DNA of 56,770 nt from Verrucomicrobiia bacterium Tous-C4TDCM (GTDB lineage Bacteria; Verrucomicrobiota; Verrucomicrobiia; Verrucomicrobiales; Akkermansiaceae). The stretch covers positions 1-56,770 of the forward strand of contig NEUO01000003.1 in the NCBI GenBank assembly GCA_002304315.1. Direction: 5' to 3'. The notes under the pieces were generated by a model that saw only the letters and a list, made by a program, of their open reading frames with translations, was not told the DNA's origin and ran no database searches. A program made the position numbers and the translations under genes. Shown here piece by piece: positions 49,395 through 56,770 of this stretch; within the stretch, counting starts at the first letter, position 1; each line of letters begins with the position of its first letter.

Positions 49395-50522
49395 TCACGC
49401 CAGCGAACGGATGAACCGCTCGAAAAACGCCGCGCCTTCTTCCAGCGCGTCGATCTCGATGAATTCGTCCGCAGTATGCGCCTGATCGATCGAGCCGGGT
49501 CCCATGCAGACCGACGGCAGGCCGGCGGCGGAGAGGTGGGCGGCGTCTGAGAACCACGGCGCGCCGACCGGCTCCGAGGCCGGCCGCACTTCACGGATCC
49601 GGTCGATCCACGGGTTGGTCGATGGGGTTTCCATCGGTGGGTTTTCGTGGGGGCGGACGATTTCCAAAGGCAGGGCCAGCCGGGCGATCGTTTTTTCTAA
49701 CAAGTCCAGCGCCCCGCCGGCATCGCGCAGGGCGGGGGTGATGCGGATGTCGATCTCCGCCTCGGCCAGGTCGGGGATGATGTTCGCCCGGGAGCCGGCG
49801 CGCAGGACGCCGACATTGATCGTCGAGCGGCCGAGCACCGGATGGGCGTAGGTGGCCAGGGTCGCCGAAAGTTCGCGCTCCAGCACGTCGAGCGCGCGGG
49901 CCAGCTTCATCGCTGCGTTGTCGCCCTTTTCCGGCATCGAGGAATGCCCCGCCTTGCCGGTGGCGCGCAGGGTCGCCCACAGCGAGCCCTTGGTGGTGTG
50001 GACGATGTCGAGCGAGGTCGGCTCGCCGACGATGGCGAAGGCGTATTCGTGGCCGTGGTGCTTGGCGAAATCCTTCGAGCCCCACTGGCCGGATTCCTCG
50101 CCCATGAACGCGACGAAATCGACGGCGACGTCGAGGCTGGCGTGGATCGCGGCGGTTTCCTTGAGGCCCCACAGCATCGCGGCCATCGAGCCCTTGGTGT
50201 CGCAGGTCCCGCGGCCCCACACCCGGCCGTCGCCGAGGACCGCGCCGAAGGGATCGATGGTCATGCCGCCGACGCCGACGGTGTCGAGGTGAGGCCCGAG
50301 CAGGATCCGCGGCCGGCCGTCGCGCGGGGCGAAGCGGGCGATCAGGTTCGGCCGGCCCGGTTTGATTTCCTCCAACGTGACATCGCCGTCGATCGCCTCG
50401 ATCCAGCCCTGGAGAAAGGTCGCGATGGCGGCCTCGCACGTCTTTTCGGTCCCGGCGGGGTTGTCGGGATTGACCGAAGGAATGCGGACGAGCTGCTGGA
50501 GAAGTTCGACGGGGCCGGTCAT
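49395..50522 (-). CDS. M20 family peptidase (acetylornithine/succinyl-diaminopimelate deacetylase-like)
   Basis: MTGPVELLQQLVRIPSVNPDNPAGTEKTCE; LLGPHLDTVGVGGM, GRGTCDTKGSMAAML, FMGEESGQWGSKDF, GEPTSLDIVHTTKGSLW. Confidence 0.9.
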   Translation of the reverse strand: MTGPVELLQQLVRIPSVNPDNPAGTEKTCEAAIATFLQGWIEAIDGDVTLEEIKPGRPNLIARFAPRDGRPRILLGPHLDTVGVGGMTIDPFGAVLGDGRVWGRGTCDTKGSMAAMLWGLKETAAIHASLDVAVDFVAFMGEESGQWGSKDFAKHHGHEYAFAIVGEPTSLDIVHTTKGSLWATLRATGKAGHSSMPEKGDNAAMKLARALDVLERELSATLATYAHPVLGRSTINVGVLRAGSRANIIPDLAEAEIDIRITPALRDAGGALDLLEKTIARLALPLEIVRPHENPPMETPSTNPWIDRIREVRPASEPVGAPWFSDAAHLSAAGLPSVCMGPGSIDQAHTADEFIEIDALEEGAAFFERFIRSLA

Positions 50523-50640
50523 GCGGGGAAGTGAAGAGGATCGGGTGGGGGATCGCAAGGTTTGCGGGAGGGGAGGTGATTGACGATTGTTGATTGTTGA
50601 TTGTTGAACCCGGAGCTTCGGATCCGGAACGGTGGTCGAT

Positions 50641-50874
50641 GTCCCAACGGGACTCCATCCCGAAGCCCGGGGTTGCGAGGAACGCGCTACCCGGGGTCTA
50701 CCCGGCAGAGGATGGCTACCTCGAAGAGGTTGTGGACGGGGTGGTGCCGCGATTCCCGCGGGGACCGTTCCTCCACAACACCTTCGGCGTAGGAAATCCG
50801 GATGCGGCGACCCGGGGTAGCTCGTTCCTCGCAACCCCGGGCTGTGGGACGCAGTCCCTTTCGGATATTGGAAG
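50641..50874. repeat. Inverted-repeat element with about 100-nt arms (REP/MITE-like)
   Basis: Left arm TCCCAACGGGACTCCATCCCGAAGCCCGGGGTTGCGAGGAACGCGCTACCCGGGGTC... and the reverse complement of the right arm TCCGAAAGGGACTGCGTCCCACAGCCCGGGGTTGCGAGGAACGAGCTACCCCGGGTC... align through GAAGAGGTTGTGGA/GAAGGTGTTGTGGA. Confidence 0.85.
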
Positions 50875-50928
50875 GCGGTGACTTCGGGTTATCGGAACAC
50901 AGACTCGGTTGAGGAGATGGAAGCAAGT

Positions 50929-52500
50929 TCAGCGGGCAGAGAACGGGTCGTCTTCCGCGGCGTCGCGCTTGGAGCGGCGGAGCCGTTCCTGCTCTGCCAA
51001 GGCCTTCAATTCGGCGGCTTCGACCTCGCGGAAGGCTTCTTCGGCCTTTGCTCGGATCTCTGGGGTGAAGTCGAGTTGTCCGGCGAGTTCGCGGACGGCT
51101 TCGAGGGTGAGGTTCGGGCCTTCGAGGGAGTCGGAGGAGGACAGAGAAGGATCACCGGTCCGTGTTGGAATCGCTTCAACCGCCTGGAGAAACAACTCGT
51201 TGCGGACTTGCTGCTTCGGAAACTTCGGAATCACCTCAAGCAGGGGTGCGTCCATGGGATCAAGCGAATCTCCGATCAGTCCGCCAAGGGCACGCGCGGC
51301 GATTGGATCACGGTCGTGAGTGGCGAGGCGATCGAGGGCGGAGATCACTTCGGTCATGCGGTCTTTGTGCGAATGATACATGCCGATGAGGAGGTCGATC
51401 TTCAACAATTCGGCTGCCTGCTCTGGATTCAGATCTGGCAGGTCTCCGACTGTCACCTCGGCAAAAGGGTCGGCTCCCTCGACGCGGTGCGTGGAACGGA
51501 TGGCCCGCTCCAGCGCGTCGGGCGGGGTGGACCGGGCATACCAGTCCAAAGCGGCGGCGGGATCTTCCATGGGCCAGCGTTCGGCGATCGACCGGGAGTC
51601 CCATTGCGACGGTTCGATCCCGTGATCCGCCAGCGAGTCGGCGAATTCACGGCTCCGTGCATTCCAGTCCTGACCGGCTGGAGCCCCGTCGGCGAAGCCT
51701 TCGATCATCCGGCGTCGAAAGTCCTCATTCGTCGTCGTCAGGGTCAGCTTCCACGCCTCCTCCGGAGCCCGGCTTGAATATTCCCGGAACAGCTCGGGAA
51801 GGGTTGTTCCCGCGTCGACAAGATACTTCATCCGGGGGTCGGCGTCGTCTTGAAGGAAGGTCTCCCAGGCGCCTCTCGGATCGTACATCGCATGGCCCAC
51901 CCGGCAGAAATGGAAATAGTCAGATAGTTCTTCGAGAGGCAGGTTCCGCCAAGTGTTCACTTCCTTGCCAACAAGGCCTTCCGTTTCCGCGATTTCCAAA
52001 AGGTTTGCCCGGACGACATCTGGCTCGCGGGAAGACCAGATCTTGATAATCGCCTGGCAGTAGTCGTTGAGTTCTGAATCGGAGTTCCTGCCTTTACCCG
52101 TCACCCACTCTCCGAGTTGCCGGATTTGACGGGTATCCAATTCCAAGATCCGTGCCGTCGAGTAGTCGTCCCAATCGTTCCAGCCCTTGTGAACACTTTC
52201 ATGCAAGGATCTTGCGCGATGCCACTTGATCGCCGCCGCTTCCAATTCCTCGGCGATCTTCTTCATTCCGTCGTCCAGCGACTCGAAGCGCGCCGAGTCG
52301 TGCTCTTCATCGATCCGCCCGGTCTTGGCGGCGAGCTTGGAGAGTGCGGTCCCAAGCGTCGGATCTTCGGGAGATTGGTCCCCGTCATCCTGGCGAGACG
52401 CGATCAAGCCCGCGATGCCCAGGGCAACGACCAGGACGGCGATGGTGACGATTCTTTTCAAGGCTATCGAAGGGAATGATGACAAGACGGAGAGATCCAT
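50929..52500 (-). CDS. Hypothetical membrane-anchored protein
   Basis: MDLSVLSSFPSIALKRIVTIAVLVVALGIAGLIASR TM segment followed by a long helical region; contains MEDPAAALDWYARSTPPDALERA repeat-like unit. Confidence 0.75.
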   Translation of the reverse strand: MDLSVLSSFPSIALKRIVTIAVLVVALGIAGLIASRQDDGDQSPEDPTLGTALSKLAAKTGRIDEEHDSARFESLDDGMKKIAEELEAAAIKWHRARSLHESVHKGWNDWDDYSTARILELDTRQIRQLGEWVTGKGRNSDSELNDYCQAIIKIWSSREPDVVRANLLEIAETEGLVGKEVNTWRNLPLEELSDYFHFCRVGHAMYDPRGAWETFLQDDADPRMKYLVDAGTTLPELFREYSSRAPEEAWKLTLTTTNEDFRRRMIEGFADGAPAGQDWNARSREFADSLADHGIEPSQWDSRSIAERWPMEDPAAALDWYARSTPPDALERAIRSTHRVEGADPFAEVTVGDLPDLNPEQAAELLKIDLLIGMYHSHKDRMTEVISALDRLATHDRDPIAARALGGLIGDSLDPMDAPLLEVIPKFPKQQVRNELFLQAVEAIPTRTGDPSLSSSDSLEGPNLTLEAVRELAGQLDFTPEIRAKAEEAFREVEAAELKALAEQERLRRSKRDAAEDDPFSAR

Positions 52501-52525
52501 CCCGAAATTCGTCGGGCGCTGTGAC

Positions 52526-53107
52526 TCACCCCTCCGCAATCTTCCGAGCCTCGGCCAAAGCGGCCAGGATATCCAGCTCGGCACACCATTTCCCGATGTA
52601 GGGCCAGTCGAGGAATTCACCGCTGATCCGGATGACGTTGGATGCGTCGATCAGATCCTGCGGACGTTTCGCAAGGCTGGCCCAGCGGAGCTTCTGGATC
52701 ACGACGTCCTCCGGTGCGGGAAGCCAGGCCTTCCTGCCGCCGAACACGGTCTCCTTGCGGCGTGAAAAGCGCTTCTGATCGAAGGGTTCGTCACTCAGAT
52801 CGAAAAGTTCGATCATATAAGGAATCTTCGGTAGTTTGAGGATTTGCCTGAGATGTCCCGTCACGGTCTCAAAGGTGATCTGATCGTCGACGATGAAATC
52901 GGATGGGAGCGACTGCATGAGAGCACGACGTTTCTCTTCGGTCGTCTGGATGACGAAATCGGCATCCTTGGTTGCCCGGGCCAGGCCGTAGGCATTGGAA
53001 GAGAACGAGCCGACGATCATGTAATCGACTCCAATCTCGTTCATCCGGTCGATAAGCAGATAAACGGCTTCCTCACCGGTCTTCATCGGGTGTAGTTCCG
53101 TTTCCAA
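52526..53107 (-). CDS. Nucleotidyltransferase-fold protein (AbiEii/DUF6036-like)
   Basis: EIGVDYMIVGSFSSNAYGLARATKDADFVIQTTEEKRRALM (GS...D.D motif), followed by EDVVIQKLRWASLAKRPQDLIDASNVIRI. Confidence 0.8.
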   Translation of the reverse strand: METELHPMKTGEEAVYLLIDRMNEIGVDYMIVGSFSSNAYGLARATKDADFVIQTTEEKRRALMQSLPSDFIVDDQITFETVTGHLRQILKLPKIPYMIELFDLSDEPFDQKRFSRRKETVFGGRKAWLPAPEDVVIQKLRWASLAKRPQDLIDASNVIRISGEFLDWPYIGKWCAELDILAALAEARKIAEG

Positions 53108-53292
53108 ATGGCGGCTTCGATCTCATCGTCGCCAATCCCCGGTCGCAGGACCCGCAAACCGGCGCGCATCGCCTCGCAGGCCTGTGAGAAGAGGCGCGGG
53201 CCATCGAGGAGCTTCTCCTCGGTGGATGCGGCCTTCGCCCGTTCGATCTTGTCGGCGCTGATTGCCTTTGCCAATTCGGCGATCTCGTTCAT
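53083..53292 (-). CDS. Small conserved-type partner of the nucleotidyltransferase
   Basis: 69 aa MNEIAELAKAISADKIERAKAASTEEKLLDGPRLFSQACEAMRAGLRVLRPGIGDDEIEAAIWKRNYTR; overlaps downstream gene by 25 nt. Confidence 0.7.
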   Translation of the reverse strand: MNEIAELAKAISADKIERAKAASTEEKLLDGPRLFSQACEAMRAGLRVLRPGIGDDEIEAAIWKRNYTR

Positions 53293-53448
53293 GGCGGCAA
53301 GCTATCAAACCCATCCTCCCCGGCAAATCCCCAATCTCCTCATTTCTTCACCCCCCGACCCGCGGGAATTCCCTATGGCGTTCCGCAAGGTGTCGAGGTC
53401 TTCAGCATGAAGCTTGGCGAAATGGTCAATTTGGGTTAATCAAGCGAC

Positions 53449-53940
53449 GTGCCAATCCGGAAAAGCAACGAAGCCCTCTACTGGATCGAGCTGGCCTTGC
53501 GGCTGGCCCTCGGCGGGTTTTTCGCATGGAGCGGCTGGATGAAGGTCTTCAGCACCGGATTGGACAATTTCACCCGGGCGGTTGGGAACTACAAGCTGGT
53601 GAATCCGCCGCTGGATGCCGTGGTGGCCTACACCGTGCCGTGGGTTGAAATGATTGTCGGTATTTGCCTGGTGCTCGGGATTTGGAAACGAGGGGCCTTG
53701 CTGGTGCTCGCGGGCTTGGTCGGAGCCTTCGCGTTCGGGGTGCGCCATGCTTGGGTGAACAACCTGAACATTTCCTGCGGCTGCACCGGGAATCCGGATG
53801 GTACGCCGATGGATTACACGATGAAGTTCTGGGAATTCGGCGGCTATTGGGCGGCGATCCTGCTGCTGTTCTGGCTCGGACGGAAGCAGAAAGGCCACGT
53901 CTTCGGCGGGACAAAGATGCAGCTGCCGGGTGGATCATGA
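53449..53940 (+). CDS. MauE/DoxX-like redox membrane protein
   Basis: Four TM-like segments; LALRLALGGFFAWSGWMKVFS, VPWVEMIVGICLVLGIWKRGALL, NISCGCTGNPDGTP. Confidence 0.85.
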   Translation: MPIRKSNEALYWIELALRLALGGFFAWSGWMKVFSTGLDNFTRAVGNYKLVNPPLDAVVAYTVPWVEMIVGICLVLGIWKRGALLVLAGLVGAFAFGVRHAWVNNLNISCGCTGNPDGTPMDYTMKFWEFGGYWAAILLLFWLGRKQKGHVFGGTKMQLPGGS

Positions 53941-54431
53941 GTTCGACGGATTTCTCGTGGCATCCGGAGAGGAGGATCCGTTACGGGATGTTGGCTCTTC
54001 CCGTGTTGATCGGTCTCGCGTTCTTCTGGTTTGGGCCGGAGGGCAGGATGGAGCGGGGAGTCGCCTGGTGGTTCATGACCGCTCCCTTGTTGGGGATGAT
54101 TGAAGGCACGGCGCGGGTGGAGCCGGAGTGCCGCCGGCTGGTAAGGCAATGGAGATTGCTGGGCTTGATTCCAGTTTGGACGAAGAAGGACGATTTGGAC
54201 GCGTTCGAAGCCGTAACCCGCCGCCGATGTCCGAACCGGAAAGGGCCGGAAACCGAGTGGGTCGCAATGGTCCGCAAGTCGGGTGGTTTTGTCTGGATCC
54301 GCTACTTTCAGGTCAACCGGCTGGCGACTTGTCAGGCTGCAAAAGGGGCGGCTGAAAGGCTGTCCGAGGTGACGGGATTGCCCATGGCCGACTATCCGGA
54401 TCGCCTCTTTTCCAAATCGGTCGCCGCCTGA
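53937..54431 (+). CDS. Hypothetical protein
   Basis: ATG at 53937 (ATGA overlap): MSSTDFSWHPERRIRYGMLALPVLIGLAFFWFGPEGRMERG... Confidence 0.6.
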   Translation: MSSTDFSWHPERRIRYGMLALPVLIGLAFFWFGPEGRMERGVAWWFMTAPLLGMIEGTARVEPECRRLVRQWRLLGLIPVWTKKDDLDAFEAVTRRRCPNRKGPETEWVAMVRKSGGFVWIRYFQVNRLATCQAAKGAAERLSEVTGLPMADYPDRLFSKSVAA

Positions 54432-54480
54432 GCTCCATCCTTGGGATTGCCCCGGCTCCCGCGGCTGCTAGAACCCGGCC

Positions 54481-55260
54481 ATGCGATACAGCGAACGACT
54501 GAAGGCGAGGATCGAAAGCACCGGCTCCCGGCTCTGCGTCGGGCTCGATCCACGGCCGGGAGACGGCGGGATCGAAGCGGTGCCGGATTTCCTGAAACGG
54601 GTGGTCGACGAGACCTGGGAACACGCCGCCGCCTTCAAGCCGAACATGGCCTACTTCGAGGCGATGGGGCTGCGCGGGATCGAGATCCTCGAAACGATGC
54701 TCGGGGAGATGCCGCCGGAAGTGCCGGTCATTCTCGACGCGAAACGCAGCGACATCGGTGAGACGCAGAAGTACTACGCACATAGTTATTTCGCCCATTG
54801 GAAGGTCGACGCGGTGACGCTCAATCCTTTCCTCGGCTACGATTCCATCGAGCCCTTCCTGGGCTGGGAAGGAAAGGGGATCTACCTGCTGGCGGTGACC
54901 TCGAACGCGGGCTCGGCCGACTTTCAAAGGCAAGTGCTGGCCGATGGACGCCAGGTCTTCGAACTGGTCACCGCGCTCGGCGAACGGGCGAAGGGGCTGC
55001 CAACCGATGTCGGCTACGTGGTCGGCCTGACCAACGCCGCCGGGGTGCTGGCGAAGATCCCGGACGCGCCCTTGCTGGTTCCCGGGCTCGGCGCGCAGGG
55101 CGGCGACCTGGCCGCGTTGGCGGCCGCCGGACGGTCCGCGCCGGACGTGATCAACGTTTCCCGCGGCATCCTCTACGCCGATGACGGCGCGAGTTACGGC
55201 GAGCGGGCGAAATCGTGGGCGGAACGAATTTCGCAGGCCTACGAAGAAGCGGTCGCGTGA
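54481..55260 (+). CDS. pyrF: Orotidine 5'-phosphate decarboxylase
   Basis: RLCVGLDPRPGD, AAAFKPNMAYFEAMG, PVILDAKRSDIGETQKYYAHSYF, VDAVTLNPFLGYDSIEPFL. Confidence 0.95.
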   Translation: MRYSERLKARIESTGSRLCVGLDPRPGDGGIEAVPDFLKRVVDETWEHAAAFKPNMAYFEAMGLRGIEILETMLGEMPPEVPVILDAKRSDIGETQKYYAHSYFAHWKVDAVTLNPFLGYDSIEPFLGWEGKGIYLLAVTSNAGSADFQRQVLADGRQVFELVTALGERAKGLPTDVGYVVGLTNAAGVLAKIPDAPLLVPGLGAQGGDLAALAAAGRSAPDVINVSRGILYADDGASYGERAKSWAERISQAYEEAVA

Positions 55261-55289
55261 TCCGGAAAGCAGGTTAGCTTCGCCCGCCG

Positions 55290-56216
55290 ATGTCGAACGA
55301 CGATGATCCCCAAGCCGGTCCAGTGGCGGCCCGCTACTCGGGCCTTCTGCCGCAGAAAGGCTGGCCGGGGCGGAACTACAAGTTCTTCCGGCACCGGATC
55401 GTGCCCGGCATGTTTTCCAAGCGCGGCGGCCAGGCGCAGGAACCGGTGCTGACGGTGCCGGACAGCGGCTGCGTGCGGGCGACCTGGATCGGCCATGCTT
55501 CGTTCCTGCTGCAGTTCGCGGAGCACTCGGTGATCGTTGATCCGAACTGGGCACGCTGGCACGGCTTCGTGAAGCGACTGCGCGAGCCCGGGCTGCCGCT
55601 GAAGGCGATCCCGGAACTCGATCTGGTGCTGGTCAGCCACGCGCATTTCGACCACCTGCACAAGCCGAGCCTCAAGGTGCTGCAGGCGCGCGGCGGAATC
55701 GTGGTGCCGCGCGGCAGCGGCAGCCTGGTGAAGAAGCTCGGCTTCCCGGCGGTCCACGAGATGAAGGTCTGGGACACTTTCGAGTTCAACAACCTCAACG
55801 TCGTCCACACGCCGAGCCACCACTGGGGAGCGCGCTATTTGCACGACATCCATCGCGACTATGGCGGGTACCTCGTCGAATCCGGCGGCAAGAGCGTCTT
55901 CCACTGCGGCGACAGCGCGTGGTTCGCCGGCTTCGCGGAAATCGGGCGACGCTACGGGAACATCGACGTCGCGCTGATGCCGATCGGCGCCTACGAGGCT
56001 CCGAGTGGCAGGGACGTGCATCTCAATCCGGAGGAGGCGGTGCGGGCCTTCGCGGAACTCGGGGCCAAGGTGATGATCCCGATGCATTACGGCACCTTCC
56101 CGCTCGGCAACGAACCGCTGGGGGAACCGGTCGAGCGGTTGCTGACCGAGGCCGATCGGCTGGGGATCAGCGAGCGGATTTTGATTCAGGAAGAAGGCGT
56201 GGGGATCGAGTGGTAG
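55290..56216 (+). CDS. MBL-fold metallo-hydrolase (NAPE-PLD-like)
   Basis: ATWIGHASFLLQFAEHSVIVDPNWA, LVLVSHAHFDHLHKPSLKVL, VVHTPSHHWGARYLHD, VFHCGDSAWFAGF. Confidence 0.92.
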   Translation: MSNDDDPQAGPVAARYSGLLPQKGWPGRNYKFFRHRIVPGMFSKRGGQAQEPVLTVPDSGCVRATWIGHASFLLQFAEHSVIVDPNWARWHGFVKRLREPGLPLKAIPELDLVLVSHAHFDHLHKPSLKVLQARGGIVVPRGSGSLVKKLGFPAVHEMKVWDTFEFNNLNVVHTPSHHWGARYLHDIHRDYGGYLVESGGKSVFHCGDSAWFAGFAEIGRRYGNIDVALMPIGAYEAPSGRDVHLNPEEAVRAFAELGAKVMIPMHYGTFPLGNEPLGEPVERLLTEADRLGISERILIQEEGVGIEW

Positions 56217-56353
56217 GGTCGGATCCCCCTCGGCCGACCGGAGCGGTTCCCGGCAGCCGGTTTCACCCGCAAGGTGAGAAACAGCCCACCCGGTGCTTCG
56301 CGGACGAGCGAGGGCGCGTCGTCCCCACCTTTGCGGCGGTGCCGCAATCTGAA

Positions 56354-56770
56354 TCAGAGGATCGATCCCGGCGCGTAGGCGGCGGCTTGGGGATGGGTGG
56401 CTTCCAGATCGGAGATGGCTTTCGCGAAGGCGGCGACTTGGGAGATCGCGGCGCCGGCATTGCTTTCGCCTTGTGCGACGATGGCGGCGAGCTGGGCGCG
56501 ATCCATCGGGATGCGCTCGTCGTTGGCGAGGCGGTCGACGAGGTCGTTCACGGTGGTCTTGCCGGCGCGCAGGTCGTTCACGGTGGCGACGGCGTGCTCC
56601 TTGATGGCGTGGTGGGCGGTCTCGCGGCCGACGCCGGCTTTGACGGCCTCCATCATGATCGTGGTGGTCATCAGGAAGGGCAGGTAATGGGCGTTCTCTT
56701 TCGCGATGACCGCGGGGTAGGCATCCATCTGGTCGAGCACGGTGAGGTAGGTTTCGAACAGGCCGTCGAT
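56354..56770 (-). CDS. purB: Adenylosuccinate lyase, C-terminal part (truncated by window edge)
   Basis: IDGLFETYLTVLDQMDAYPAVIAKENAHYLPFLMTTTIMMEAVKAGVGRETAHHAIKEHAVATVNDLRAG, open to the right edge. Confidence 0.85.
   Translation of the reverse strand: MDGLFETYLTVLDQMDAYPAVIAKENAHYLPFLMTTTIMMEAVKAGVGRETAHHAIKEHAVATVNDLRAGKTTVNDLVDRLANDERIPMDRAQLAAIVAQGESNAGAAISQVAAFAKAISDLEATHPQAAAYAPGSIL

Overview
This looks like a Verrucomicrobiota chromosome segment; the taxon is inferred from a Verru_Chthon cassette protein A, PVC-type heme-binding/DUF1501/DUF1549-1553 proteins and sulfatases. Positions 1-10.6 kb hold a type I-C CRISPR-Cas locus on the minus strand. Its order is cas3 - [AbrB-PIN] - cas5 - cas8c - cas7 - small ORF - [RHH-PIN] - cas4 - cas1 - cas2 - leader - array, and the array runs off the left edge of the window. 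Notable features of the locus: (i) two unrelated VapBC-like toxin-antitoxin modules sit inside the cas gene series; (ii) three alternating 7-nt half-sites (ACTGTGC/GCACAGT) lie directly upstream of the RHH antitoxin, a likely autoregulatory operator in front of the adaptation genes; (iii) cas8c has an in-frame TAG at codon 26; (iv) a previously unlisted acidic small ORF 3 nt after cas7 has an in-frame TGA; (v) a decayed duplicate of the vapC/cas5 junction lies upstream of cas3. The rest is mostly housekeeping and secreted-protein genes (asnS, pyrF, purB end, M42 and M20 peptidases, hemolysin III, MauE/DoxX). It also includes a roughly 21-kb minus-strand polysaccharide/sulfate-ester degradation-type cluster containing a sulfatase that lacks its catalytic segment. 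Further items are a decayed small-ORF island with a frameshifted gene, a long inverted-repeat element, and a nucleotidyltransferase/small-protein pair. All calls come from reading the sequence and supplied translations; no searches were run.
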